Counted from the first letter of the stretch, positions 9,846 to 19,423 are shown. The stretch is 47,906 nt of DNA from Salinihabitans flavidus (GCF_900110425.1 NZ_FODS01000025.1:1-47906), one strand, 5' to 3'. Notes: a model not told the origin generated them from the letters alone. Numbers and translations: made by a program.

Positions 9846-10493
9846 ATGCGGCATTGCAGTGTCATCGCGCTGGTGGCGGCGCTTCTCGCCTGGGCCGGGC
9901 CGGGGTTGACGCACCCCCATGCCTTTGTCGATGTGGGGCTGCGATTCGAGACGGGCGAGGATGGCCGGATCGCGGCGGTCGAGGTGACATGGGCCTATGA
10001 CGATTTCTTCTCCTTGCTGATCCTGGAGGACATGGCGCTCGATGGCGATGGCGACGGTGCGCTGACGGAGGCGGAGCGGGCGCGGCTGGAGGGGTTCGAT
10101 CTGGACAACTGGCCCGAGGATTATGCCGGCGATCTCCACCTTGAGAAGGCGGGCGCGCCGGTGGCGCTTGGCCCGCCACGGGCGGATGGGGTGCGGCTTG
10201 CCGAAGGGCGGATCGTGTCGCGGCACCGGCGGGCGCTGGAAACGCCGGTGGCGGCGGCCGATCTGGTGATCCGCGCCTATGATCCGACCTATTTCATCGC
10301 CTACACGCTCAAGCCCCATGCCATCGAGTTGCCCGGCGCCTGCCTGCCGGAGGTGGAGCCGGCCGACCGGGAGGCCGCGCAGGAACGGTTGCGCGACGCG
10401 GTTGAGCAGGAGGAGGTGACGGAGCAAAGCTACGAGATGTTGCAGGTGGGCGCGTGGTATGCCGATACGGTGCGAGTGACATGCGGGGGCTGA
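9846..10493 (+). CDS. DUF1007 family exported protein, partner of a NicO permease
   Basis: The protein has 215 residues from the ATG at 9846 (preceded by GGGAG); the longer open frame lacks a plausible N-terminus. A signal peptide is visible (residues 1-22, hydrophobic IALVAALLAWAGPG), followed by HPHAFVDV, a histidine-rich mature N-terminus typical of the family. DUF1007 proteins are periplasmic and are found next to nickel/cobalt-type permeases, as here: the next gene starts 13 bases before this stop. A metal-binding or delivery role is an inference from that pairing and the histidines. Confidence 0.82.
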   Translation: MRHCSVIALVAALLAWAGPGLTHPHAFVDVGLRFETGEDGRIAAVEVTWAYDDFFSLLILEDMALDGDGDGALTEAERARLEGFDLDNWPEDYAGDLHLEKAGAPVALGPPRADGVRLAEGRIVSRHRRALETPVAAADLVIRAYDPTYFIAYTLKPHAIELPGACLPEVEPADREAAQERLRDAVEQEEVTEQSYEMLQVGAWYADTVRVTCGG

Positions 10494-11386
10494 GCATGGC
10501 GGCGGCGGCGGTGCTTCTGGCGCTGACGGTCTGGCTCTGGGCGTTCGGCGGCGCGCAGGAGGTGGCGCGCTGGGCGGTTGAGGGTCAACGCGAGGCGCAG
10601 GGGGCGCTGGCACGGGCCCTGCGGGCGCTGCGCGCCGGAGAGCCGGGGGCGCTGGCGACGCTTTGGGGGATGTGTTTCGCCTATGGCGTGTTTCATGCCG
10701 CCGGGCCGGGGCATGGCAAGATCCTGCTGGGCGGTTATGGCGTGGCGCGGCAGGTGGCGGCCGTGCGTCTGGCGGGGCTGGCGCTGGCGGCGTCACTGGC
10801 GCAGGCGGGCACGGCGGTGGCGCTGGTGGCGGCGGGCTGGCTCTTGCTGGGCTGGTCGCGGACGCGGCTGACCGACACGGCCGAGACGGTGCTGGCGCCG
10901 CTGAGCCATGCGGCGATCGCCGCCATCGGACTTTGGCTGATCTTTCGCGGGGCACGGCGGCTCTGGCTCAGGACGCGGCGGACCGGCGGGCTGCCATCAT
11001 CGCATGATCACGAAGCGGAGGGGACGTGCGCAAGCTGCGGGCACCGGCACGGGCCGACCGCGCAGGAGGCGGCGCGGGTGCGGGGGCTGCGCGACGCGGT
11101 GATGCTCATTGCGGCGGTGGCGGTGCGGCCCTGTTCGGGCGCGCTGCTGCTGCTGGTGCTGACATGGGGGATGGGGCTATACTGGCAGGGCGTGGGCGGC
11201 GCGGTGGCCATGGGGCTTGGCACGGCGGTCATCACCACGGGGGCGGCACTGGCCGGGGCGCTGTTCCGGCGCGGCGCGCTGGCCTCGGGCGGGGGGATGT
11301 CGCTCTGGCTGGCCGGGGCGCTGGAACTCGTGGCGGGGGCGGTGATCGTGGCGATCTCGGGGCAGCTTCTGGGGATCCCTCTCTGA
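10481..11386 (+). CDS. NicO/RcnA-like nickel/cobalt-type permease
   Basis: The protein has 301 residues if translation starts at 10481, overlapping the DUF1007 stop; ATG 10496 is nearly as good. It has about six membrane segments, with the family motif GVFHAAGPGHGKILLGGY near residue 70 (the HxxGPGHGK site). A cytosolic or periplasmic loop is rich in His and Cys (SHDHEAEGTCASCGHRHGP, near 170-190). A second motif is RPCSGALLLLVLTWGMG. It should move a divalent metal across the inner membrane; the direction and the metal (Ni, Co, Zn) are not decided by sequence. It is coupled with the exported DUF1007 protein. Confidence 0.85.
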   Translation: MRGLSMAAAAVLLALTVWLWAFGGAQEVARWAVEGQREAQGALARALRALRAGEPGALATLWGMCFAYGVFHAAGPGHGKILLGGYGVARQVAAVRLAGLALAASLAQAGTAVALVAAGWLLLGWSRTRLTDTAETVLAPLSHAAIAAIGLWLIFRGARRLWLRTRRTGGLPSSHDHEAEGTCASCGHRHGPTAQEAARVRGLRDAVMLIAAVAVRPCSGALLLLVLTWGMGLYWQGVGGAVAMGLGTAVITTGAALAGALFRRGALASGGGMSLWLAGALELVAGAVIVAISGQLLGIPL

Positions 11387-11435
11387 GGCGCCGGGCGGGC
11401 TTGCCAAGGCGGCAAGGCCCCCCTAATCGTTCCGG

Positions 11436-12809
11436 ATGAACCGGCTTCAGATGTCATATCCCGATCATGCCCGCGCCATCTGGCGGCTGGGGCTGCCGCT
11501 TGTGGGCGGGCATCTGGCGCAATTCGCCGTCGGGCTGACCGATACGGTGATGCTGGGCTGGTATTCGGTGGAGGCGCTGGCGGCTGTCGTTCTGGGCAGC
11601 GGGTTCTTCTTCGTGTTGTTCATCTTCGGATCGGGGTTCGCCATCGCGGTGATGCCGATGGTCGCCTCGGCCGATGCGGCGGGCGATGAGGTGGGTCTGC
11701 GCCGGGTGACGCGGATGGGGCTGTGGCTATCCGTCGGGTTCGCCTTTCTGGCGCTGCCGCTGTTCTGGTTCTCCGGGGCGCTCCTGCTCGGGCTGGGGCA
11801 GACCCCGGCGCTGGCGGAGGTGGCGCAGGGGTATTTGCGCATTGCGTGGCTTGGTCTTCTGCCCGCGCTTCTGGTGATGGTGCTCAAATCCTATCTCGCC
11901 GCGCTGGAGCGCACGCGGGTGGTGTTCTGGGTGACTGTGATCGGGGCGGTGGCCAACGGGCTGGCCAACTACGCGCTCATTTTCGGGAACTGGGGCGCGC
12001 CCGAGCTTGGCGTGACCGGGGCGGCCATCGCGTCGATCGTGGTGCATGCGGTCTCGATGGCGGGGGTGGTGCTCTATGCGGTTCTGGTGCTTCCGGAGCA
12101 TGAGATCTTCCGCCGCCTGTGGCGCCCCGACTGGGTCGAGCTGGGCCGGGTGTTCCGGCTTGGTGTGCCGATCGGGATCACCAACCTTGCCGAGGTGGGG
12201 CTTTTCGCGGCCTCGTCGATCATGGTGGGCTGGCTGGGGGCGGTGCCGCTGGCGGCGCATGGAATCGCGCTCAATCTCGCATCTGTGGCCTTCATGGTGC
12301 ACCTGGGGCTAAGCAACGCGGCCACGGTGCGGGCGGGCAACGCGATCGGGCGCCGGGACGCGGAGCATATGGCGCGCGGGGCGCGGGCGATCATGGCGAT
12401 GTCGCTTCTGGTGGCGCTGGCGACGGTGGCGGTTTTCGTGGCCGTGCCGGAGGTTTTGGTCGGGCTGTTCATCGCCCCCGATGAGCCGGCGCGGGCCGCG
12501 ATCCTGGCCACGGGGGCGGCGTTCATGATCGTGGCGGCGCTGTTTCAGGTGGTCGATGGCGCGCAGGTCATGGCTCTGGGGCTGCTGCGCGGGGCGCTCG
12601 ATACCCGCGTGCCGATGGTGATCGCGGCGATCAGCTATTGGGGGCTGGGGGTGCCGAGCAGCTATGTGCTTGGCTTCGTCTTCGGTCTTGAAGGGGTCGG
12701 TGTGTGGCTTGGCATGGTCGTGGGGCTGAGCTTTGCCGGTGTGCTGCTGATGTGGCGGTTCTGGGGACCGACGCTGCGCTCGCTTCGGGCGCGGTTCGGC
12801 GCGCACTGA
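11436..12809 (+). CDS. MATE family multidrug/metabolite efflux transporter
   Basis: The protein has 457 residues and twelve predicted membrane helices in two pseudo-symmetric halves. The first helix bears LGLPLVGGHLAQFAVGLTDT, and the second half starts FRLGVPIGITNLAEVG, both typical MATE helix-1/helix-7 signatures. Family members exchange H+ or Na+ for cationic drugs or metabolites at the inner membrane. The substrate cannot be inferred. No strong ribosome binding site precedes ATG 11436; ATG 11451 would shorten the protein by five residues. It lies 49 bases behind the permease gene on the same strand. Confidence 0.92.
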   Translation: MNRLQMSYPDHARAIWRLGLPLVGGHLAQFAVGLTDTVMLGWYSVEALAAVVLGSGFFFVLFIFGSGFAIAVMPMVASADAAGDEVGLRRVTRMGLWLSVGFAFLALPLFWFSGALLLGLGQTPALAEVAQGYLRIAWLGLLPALLVMVLKSYLAALERTRVVFWVTVIGAVANGLANYALIFGNWGAPELGVTGAAIASIVVHAVSMAGVVLYAVLVLPEHEIFRRLWRPDWVELGRVFRLGVPIGITNLAEVGLFAASSIMVGWLGAVPLAAHGIALNLASVAFMVHLGLSNAATVRAGNAIGRRDAEHMARGARAIMAMSLLVALATVAVFVAVPEVLVGLFIAPDEPARAAILATGAAFMIVAALFQVVDGAQVMALGLLRGALDTRVPMVIAAISYWGLGVPSSYVLGFVFGLEGVGVWLGMVVGLSFAGVLLMWRFWGPTLRSLRARFGAH

Positions 12810-12927
12810 GACGTGGGCGCGGCGTTTCCCAAAAGAGTGCGCTGTCGCGCACGCAGGGGACGCTTTGACCTGCCGTGCGGCCGGTCAAAGCCGGTGGGCG
12901 CCTGCCGCGCGGGCCGGTCCCCGCCGA

Positions 12928-13335
12928 TCAGTCGCGGGTGCGGGTCAGGCGTTCGGCCTTCTTGCGCACCAGCACCGAGCGCAGGTCGTGCATCGCCAGC
13001 AGCAACTCGTCGGTGATCTCTTCGAGCTGGTCGTCGGTGGCGGTGGATTGCGCCCAGTGGGCGGTGAGGTTGAGGTGATCGACGGCGCGGTGGATGTCGT
13101 CCATCGCCCGCGCCTCCAGCACCTGCTGGCGGTCGGCCATCCAGGCGCGGATCGCATCGAGATCGGCCTCTGTCAGGGTACGCTCGCCATGTGGCTTGAT
13201 CTCGCCGTTTCGGATCTTGACCACCGCGATCTGATCCATGTCGATCCGGCGTTGTCGGTTTTCGGTGTCCACGCGGTAGACCATCGCGCCGTTCTCGCGC
13301 ACGCGGAAGTAATACTCTGGCAGATCGGTGCTCAT
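12928..13335 (-). CDS. Conserved-type hypothetical protein, 135 aa
   Basis: I do not recognise a named family. The first 45 residues (MSTDLPEYYFRVRENGAMVY and the RQRRIDMDQIAVV segment) look like a small beta-rich module. Residues 55-135 are predicted mostly helical and charged, containing ERTLTEADLDAIRAWM and ending with a basic KKAERLTRTRD tail. There is no signal peptide or membrane segment. It begins nine bases after the stop of the upstream aminotransferase gene on the same strand, so it is probably co-transcribed. Codon use matches the neighbours, which supports a real gene. Confidence 0.75.
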   Translation of the reverse strand: MSTDLPEYYFRVRENGAMVYRVDTENRQRRIDMDQIAVVKIRNGEIKPHGERTLTEADLDAIRAWMADRQQVLEARAMDDIHRAVDHLNLTAHWAQSTATDDQLEEITDELLLAMHDLRSVLVRKKAERLTRTRD

Positions 13336-13344
13336 GTCGTGCCC

Positions 13345-14580
<1,236 letters not shown>

Positions 14581-14631
14581 TCATAGGATGCGCGAGAAAG
14601 CCGTTCAAGCGCGAATGGAAAGGGATCACGA

Positions 14632-15054
14632 ATGACGACCACCGAGACGAGCGACGCCGTTCAGCAAACCGACTGGTACGGGCCCGATGTGGCCACCTTC
14701 GGGGATCGGCTCGTGGCGGCGCGCGATGCCGCGGGGATGACGCAATCGCAGTTTTCGCGCCGGCTGGGCGTGAAGAAATCCACCGTCGTGGCGTGGGAAG
14801 AGGATCTCAGCGAGCCGCGCGCCAACAAGTTGCAGATGATGGCGGGCCTTCTGAGCGTTTCGATCGGCTGGCTTCTGACCGGGCAGGGCGAAGGGGTCGA
14901 GGCGCTCGACGAAGGGGGCGATCCGGATTTGCAGGCCGTGCTCAACGAGGTGCGCGACATCAAGGCCAAGCTGAAGCAATCCGAGGATCAGATGGCACGG
15001 CTTGAAAAGCGTCTGCGCAAGATGCTTCTGGCGCAGCAGCTGCCCGCCGCATGA
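14632..15054 (+). CDS. XRE family small regulator with C-terminal coiled coil
   Basis: The protein has 140 residues. A helix-turn-helix of the lambda-repressor/XRE type lies at about 23-83 (FGDRLVAARDAAGMTQSQFS then KKSTVVAWEED). An acidic linker follows (about 84-100), then a predicted coiled coil (about 100-135, LNEVRDIKAKLKQSEDQMAR), probably for oligomerisation. Targets are unknown. Its stop overlaps the start of sdhE by four bases (ATGA), so the two proteins are coupled in translation and the regulator may respond to or control respiratory-flavoprotein assembly (inference). Confidence 0.85.
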   Translation: MTTTETSDAVQQTDWYGPDVATFGDRLVAARDAAGMTQSQFSRRLGVKKSTVVAWEEDLSEPRANKLQMMAGLLSVSIGWLLTGQGEGVEALDEGGDPDLQAVLNEVRDIKAKLKQSEDQMARLEKRLRKMLLAQQLPAA

Positions 15055-15314
15055 GCGAGACACGAGAGCACCGTCTCAAGCGGCTCAGGATGCGCTCCAT
15101 GCGGCGCGGCATCAAGGAGATGGACATCATCCTGTCGCGGTTTGCCGGGGCGCGGCTGGATGCGATGAACAATGAGGCGCTCGATCTTTACGAGGCGCTT
15201 CTGGGCGAATCCGACCACGATCTGTACCAATGGGTGAGCGGGCAGGCATCGCCGCCCCAACCCTATGAGGCGCTGATCGGGCAGATCGCCGCGCAGATAT
15301 CGCGCGCTCAATAG
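15051..15314 (+). CDS. sdhE: SdhE, FAD assembly factor for succinate dehydrogenase
   Basis: The protein has 87 residues, the normal size of SdhE/SDHAF2. The signature RGxxE is RGIKE at 19-23, within MRRGIKEMDIILSRFAG. The segment around 40-70 (NNEALDLYEALLGESDHDLY and W) matches the family's helical core. SdhE promotes covalent attachment of FAD to SdhA and related flavoproteins in the cytosol. Translation is coupled with the preceding XRE gene. No sdh genes lie within the window. Confidence 0.93.
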   Translation: MSETREHRLKRLRMRSMRRGIKEMDIILSRFAGARLDAMNNEALDLYEALLGESDHDLYQWVSGQASPPQPYEALIGQIAAQISRAQ

Positions 15315-15324
15315 GATGAATTTT

Positions 15325-15346
15325 ACCGGTTGACGGTTCGTTTAAC
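15325..15346. promoter_or_regulatory. Inverted repeat before the MarR-like gene
   Basis: CGGTT and AACCG half sites are separated by 12 bases, 55 bases before the start codon of the winged-helix regulator. The position suits an autoregulatory operator or promoter element. The dyad is short and imperfect in its middle, so this is a tentative call. Confidence 0.3.
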
Positions 15347-15400
15347 CGATTGTTCGCCATTTTCCCGCAGTTTCCGGTGCAAGACAGCACGGAGACGAAA

Positions 15401-15898
15401 ATGAGCATTCATTCCCAGGTGGGCGTTGCGCAGGATCAGGGATTCATGGCGGGCTATCTCGAGACGCTGGCGTTGGTCGAGCGCCTGCATCGCCTGCTGC
15501 TGGATGTGATCAAGGATGAGTTCGAGCGGGTCGGTGTTCTGGAGATCAACGCGGTGCAGGCGCTCTTGCTGTTCAACATCGGCGACAACGAGGTGACGGC
15601 GGGGGAATTGAAGACCCGTGGCTACTATCAGGGCAGCAACGTGAGCTACAACCTCAAGAAGCTGGTGGAAACGGGGTATATGCACCACCAGAGATGCGAG
15701 ATCGACAGGCGATCCGTGCGGGTGCGGCTGACCGGGCGGGGCCGGGAAATCCGCGACGTGGTGGCGGGCCTGTTCGAACGGCACGCCGAGGGCTTGCAAT
15801 CGCATGGCGTTCTGGGGGCCGACGGGATCGACGGGATCACGATGACGCTGCGCCGGGTCGAACGCTACTGGACCGACCAGATCCGCTATATCTACTAG
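15401..15898 (+). CDS. MarR-like winged-helix regulator (LdtR type)
   Basis: The protein has 165 residues from the ATG at 15401, which follows a GGAG-type site; a longer open frame begins at 15350 but adds no recognisable sequence. The winged-helix core at about 45-115 includes AVQALLLFNIGDNEVTAGEL, YYQGSNVSYNLKKLVE (recognition helix) and RRSVRVRLTGRG (wing). The long N-terminal helix and the YYQGSNVSYNLKKL string resemble LdtR-type MarR regulators of alphaproteobacteria, which influence cell-envelope or stress genes. A specific role here is not shown by context. Confidence 0.8.
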   Translation: MSIHSQVGVAQDQGFMAGYLETLALVERLHRLLLDVIKDEFERVGVLEINAVQALLLFNIGDNEVTAGELKTRGYYQGSNVSYNLKKLVETGYMHHQRCEIDRRSVRVRLTGRGREIRDVVAGLFERHAEGLQSHGVLGADGIDGITMTLRRVERYWTDQIRYIY

Positions 15899-16112
15899 GC
15901 ACCGCCCGCACGGTATCATCGGAGCGGTTCGCAATCGCCTCTCGCAACCGCTGTGTCGGCAAACGGGCATGACTGCGTTGGCCGCGATTGACCCAAGCCT
16001 TCGATCCGGCCATCCGCACCGATGCCCCCGGCAGCCCGGAGCTACACCAACGGTTAATCGACCTTGTTTGCAAAGGGTCCGGTTTGCATTCGGCAGGAAT
16101 ATGGGGTGGGGA
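15899..16112. other. Non-coding region between the MarR-like gene and the SRP RNA
   Basis: No gene was seen. A stem AGCGGTT (15923-15929) / AACCGCT (15946-15952) with a 16-base loop follows the regulator gene and may act in 3' end formation; it has no T-run. The remainder holds no motif I can name. Confidence 0.35.
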
Positions 16113-16214
16113 GGGTGAGAGGCTGGACAACGACCCAAGCGGGACTCGTTACGGCTGCTTCCTTCCGGATCTGACCGGGTTGGCGAGGCGCTTGCCCGCG
16201 CCAACCTCTCACCC
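16113..16214 (-). ncRNA. ffs: SRP RNA (4.5S type)
   Basis: On the minus strand the invariant SRP RNA apical segment GGAAGGAAGCAGCC is present (reverse complement at 16153-16166), preceded by GGTCAGATCC. The ends pair as expected for the closing helix: GGGTGAGAGG at the 5' end (16214-16205) with CCTCTCACCC at the 3' end (16122-16113). The length of about 102 nt fits the small bacterial form lacking an Alu domain. It forms the signal recognition particle with Ffh and targets nascent membrane proteins. Exact ends are estimated from pairing. The 5' end overlaps the last bases of the cpdB-like gene. Confidence 0.93.
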
Positions 16215-18170
16215 GGCGATATAGTCGGGTGCAGCCGGGGATGCAAGACCGTGCGGGCGCCCGTTCCGGTCAAGATGCAGGCGAAACCGAACGAACCCCC
16301 CGGGTGCGGGGCCGACCTCTTCCAGTGGAAGATGAGGAAGATGGATGCGCCGCTCCCGCGCGATCGGGCCGGTATCGAACAGCACACTTGCGCCCGGCAC
16401 GGGGCGCAGAGACCAGCCCCCGGGTGCCCCGGCCCAGGTGCTCTCGCCCTTCGCCACCTGGTCGCAGAGCAGATCGCGGATGCGGGCGCGATCACTGAGG
16501 ATGACATGGCGCCCCCCGGCATGCGGGAAACGCCCCCCGCCCGCGGCGCGAAAGCTGTTGGTGGCCAGGATGAAGATCGCGTCCGGGGCGACCGGGCGAC
16601 CCTCATGGCGCAGGTTCACCACACGGCGCGCGCCGGGATCGCGCAGGCGGCCGTCCCGCTCGTACCGTGGCGGCGCGGTCACGTCGATTTCGTAGCAAAC
16701 GCCGTGGATCACGTCGAAATTGTAGCTTGGAAACGCGGGATCGTGCAGCATCTGGTCCGGGCGATCAGGGTAAATCTGGCGAAAGAGCCCGGCCGACATT
16801 TCAAGCCAGTCAGCCAGTTCGGCGCCGGTCAGGCGCAGCGCGCTGACCTCGTTGGGAAAATGCTGCATGTCCGCAATGTGCCGCAAGGCGATTTCGCCCG
16901 AGGGCACATCGGTGAAATTCTCCGGCCCGCCGCGGCCACCGCATTTCATCGGGGCCGCGGCGGAGAGGATGGGCAGGTCGGCAAGGGGGCTGCCGGCGAG
17001 CATCGCCTCGACGTGGCGGCGTTGTGCCTCTGCGATGAGATGGAGGGCGGCATCGTCCGCCACCAGCGAGAAGTAGCTGTGAACCGGGCGCGGCATCGTG
17101 CCCACGGGGCGCCGGATGTCGGCAAGCACCGCGCCATGCGTTGCCGCGACCTCTGCGCAGAGGGTCGGGTCTTCCGGGGTTGAGGCCCGGCTGTCGGTTT
17201 CGTGGACCGGAAGGGCGTCGGCGCGCGCCTTGCGTATCTGCCAGCCCCGGTCCGGATCATGCGCGAGCAGCAGGTCGATGCGGGCCAGATGCGAACCGCC
17301 AAAGCCGGGCATGACCATGGGCACCCCGTGGATCAACCCCGTCGCCGGGTCGATAACATCGCGTTTCGGCCAGTGCGGCCCGGGAAACACGTCGTGCAGG
17401 TGGCCCGCGATCACCGCATCGACACCGTCAATCGCGGCAAGCGGCACGGCGGCGTTTTCCATGTCCGCCGCCGGGGTTTCCGGCCCGATCCCGGAATGAC
17501 ACAGCGCGATCACAAGATCGGCGCCCCTGTCGCGCAGTGCGCTCACGGCGTCGCGGGCGGCGGCGAGGATATCGCGGGCCTGAACCTGCCCGCCGAGGAT
17601 TGCGGCATCCCAATCAAGCACCTGAGGCGGAAGCACGCCGAAGACGCCGATGCGGATATCGTGCATCTTCCCGTCCAGGCCGCAAAGGCGGCGGCGCAGC
17701 AACGCGTGTGGCCGCAGGCCCGAAAGCCCACTGCGACCCGGCAGCGGACGTATATTGGCGCAGAGCATCGGAAAGGGGGCGTTTGCGATGAACGCGTCCA
17801 GAAGATCGAGGCCGTGGTTGAACTCGTGATTGCCAAGCGCCACCGCGTCATAGCCGAGCACCCGCATCGCCCGCAGCACGGGATGAGGCGCGTGGTCTTC
17901 CTGCCTCGCGGCCAGATCCGTGAGCGGTGTGCCCTGAAGAAAATCGCCATTGTCGAAAAGAAGGCTGTTGCGACACCCCGTCCGTTCGCGCCGGATAAGC
18001 GTGGCGACGCGGCTCAGCCCCACGGAGAGACTTGGCCGATCGTGGAAATAGTCATACCCCAGCAGGTGCCCGTGGATATCGCTCGTCGCGAGCACCCTCA
18101 GATGGACATGAGAAGGATCGGTGGTCGCGTCCTTGAAGGGATGAAGTGTCAATGTCTTACCGCGTTTCAC
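16209..18170 (-). CDS. cpdB: CpdB-like 2',3'-cyclic-nucleotide 2'-phosphodiesterase/3'-nucleotidase
   Basis: The protein has 653 residues, similar to the usual length of about 650. The metallophosphatase domain shows Asp31 and His33 (SDIHGH), Asp76 (NGDFLQG), Asn114-His115-Glu116 (GNHEFNHG), CHSGIG and GHLHDVFPG. The C-terminal 5'-nucleotidase-type domain includes GGRGGPENFTDVPSGEIALR and the aromatic substrate loop near FPSYNFDVIHGV. It hydrolyses 2',3'-cyclic nucleotides and 3'-AMP. E. coli CpdB is periplasmic, but this N-terminus (MKRGKTLTLHPFKDATTDPS) has no hydrophobic signal segment. It ends over the SRP RNA gene and is divergent from nudC. Confidence 0.9.
   Translation of the reverse strand: MKRGKTLTLHPFKDATTDPSHVHLRVLATSDIHGHLLGYDYFHDRPSLSVGLSRVATLIRRERTGCRNSLLFDNGDFLQGTPLTDLAARQEDHAPHPVLRAMRVLGYDAVALGNHEFNHGLDLLDAFIANAPFPMLCANIRPLPGRSGLSGLRPHALLRRRLCGLDGKMHDIRIGVFGVLPPQVLDWDAAILGGQVQARDILAAARDAVSALRDRGADLVIALCHSGIGPETPAADMENAAVPLAAIDGVDAVIAGHLHDVFPGPHWPKRDVIDPATGLIHGVPMVMPGFGGSHLARIDLLLAHDPDRGWQIRKARADALPVHETDSRASTPEDPTLCAEVAATHGAVLADIRRPVGTMPRPVHSYFSLVADDAALHLIAEAQRRHVEAMLAGSPLADLPILSAAAPMKCGGRGGPENFTDVPSGEIALRHIADMQHFPNEVSALRLTGAELADWLEMSAGLFRQIYPDRPDQMLHDPAFPSYNFDVIHGVCYEIDVTAPPRYERDGRLRDPGARRVVNLRHEGRPVAPDAIFILATNSFRAAGGGRFPHAGGRHVILSDRARIRDLLCDQVAKGESTWAGAPGGWSLRPVPGASVLFDTGPIARERRIHLPHLPLEEVGPAPGGFVRFRLHLDRNGRPHGLASPAAPDYIAG
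16218..16246 (-). promoter_or_regulatory. Predicted promoter of the SRP RNA gene, inside the upstream CDS
   Basis: On the minus strand TTGCAT (16246-16241) and TATATC (16223-16218) are separated by exactly 17 bases, and the RNA's paired 5' end starts a few bases further on. Both hexamers lie within the final codons of the cpdB-like gene, so coding and promoter constraints overlap. Confidence 0.6.
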
Positions 18171-18409
18171 TCAAGACAGTTTCAGGTTGCCGGTGCGGAC
18201 CGGGGGACAGGACGGGCGCCAGAGGATCATACCGGGCGTGGTTTGCTTGTGCGATGGTAAGCAGATTCTACCTAAAGGCGACAATCCCTTGTGACGTGTT
18301 TTCTGGCATTTTCAATGATGTGTGGTTTTCGCGACAGCGATGCGCTCGCGTTGCCTCGCTGCGCCCGGCGTGGCATGAGAGGCGTGCTATCGGGCGAAGG
18401 GAGAGGGTG

Positions 18410-19378
18410 ATGCGCCATGCCGAAACGGTCACATTCGGCGGCTCGGCGTTTGACCGGGCCGCGGACCTGCGCGCGGATGCCGAAACGCTGGCGCGGCTGG
18501 CGCAGGCACCGCAGACGCGCACGGTGCTGTTGTGGCGCGGCAAACCGCTGGTGACAGGAGCGGGGCGCGATGCGCTGCTGCGGGTGCCGATGGACCATCC
18601 GGTGCCCGCGACAGCCCGGCAGGCGCCGATCCTGCTGGGCCGGGAAGAGGGGCGGTTGATCTTTGCCCATGACATCTCTGACTGGGAGCCGGAGGGCGTG
18701 GACCTGTCGGGGGTGGGAGGCTTCACTGATCCGTCCGAGCAGATCCATCCCGACCTGCCGAAGGGTGCGGTTTTCTGCGAGTTGCGCCGCATCATGGCGG
18801 GGCTGAGCCCGCGCGATGCGGAGCTTGCGGGCACAGCGAAGGCCGTGCTGGGCTGGCATGTGTCGCACAGGTTCTGCGCCGTCTGCGGGCGCGAGAGCGC
18901 GGCGGTCATGGCAGGCTGGCAGCGCGTGTGCCGGAGTTGCGGTGCGCATCATTTTCCGCGCACGGACCCGGTTGTCATCATGCTGATCTTACACGGGAAT
19001 TCGGTTCTGATGGGGCGCAGCCACGGCTGGCCCGAGGGGATGTATTCGCTGCTTGCGGGATTTGTCGAGCCGGGCGAGACGCTGGAGGCGGCGGTGCGGC
19101 GCGAGGTGGCCGAGGAGGCGCGCATCGCGGTCGGCACCGTGGCGTATCTCGCCAGCCAGCCGTGGGGGTTTCCGTCCTCGTTGATGATCGGATGCAGGGG
19201 GGTGGCGCAGAGCGCCGAAATCGTGGTCGATCCGGTGGAACTGGACGATGCGCGTTGGATCAGCCGGGAGGAGATGATGGCCGCCTTCGCGGGCCAGAAC
19301 CCGGACCTCAAGCCCGCGCGCAAGGGGTCGATCGCGCAGTTCATCCTGCGCAACTGGCTTGCGGACCGGCTTGATTGA
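18410..19378 (+). CDS. nudC: NudC-type NAD(H) pyrophosphatase / NAD-cap hydrolase
   Basis: The protein has 322 residues from the ATG after GGGAGAGGG; the open frame extends further upstream without support. A zinc ribbon uses Cys156, Cys159, Cys174 and Cys177. The Nudix box at 217-239 reads GFVEPGETLEAAVRREVAEE, and the NAD-specific motif follows as SQPWGFPSSLM. It cleaves NADH to NMNH and AMP and, in relatives, removes NAD caps from RNA. Two variations are notable: the Nudix box ends ARI instead of the usual xGU, and the SQPWPFP motif has Gly for the second Pro. The family assignment is firm. Confidence 0.92.
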   Translation: MRHAETVTFGGSAFDRAADLRADAETLARLAQAPQTRTVLLWRGKPLVTGAGRDALLRVPMDHPVPATARQAPILLGREEGRLIFAHDISDWEPEGVDLSGVGGFTDPSEQIHPDLPKGAVFCELRRIMAGLSPRDAELAGTAKAVLGWHVSHRFCAVCGRESAAVMAGWQRVCRSCGAHHFPRTDPVVIMLILHGNSVLMGRSHGWPEGMYSLLAGFVEPGETLEAAVRREVAEEARIAVGTVAYLASQPWGFPSSLMIGCRGVAQSAEIVVDPVELDDARWISREEMMAAFAGQNPDLKPARKGSIAQFILRNWLADRLD

Positions 19379-19423
19379 GGCGAGAGTGAAGCCAGCGGAA
19401 CGAGGTTAGGTAAGGCAGGTGTC

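Noticed and set aside
18321-18410. 30-codon upstream frame ending TGATG on the nudC start
   Set aside because: The overlap looks like translational coupling, but there is no ribosome binding site and the peptide is not recognisable.
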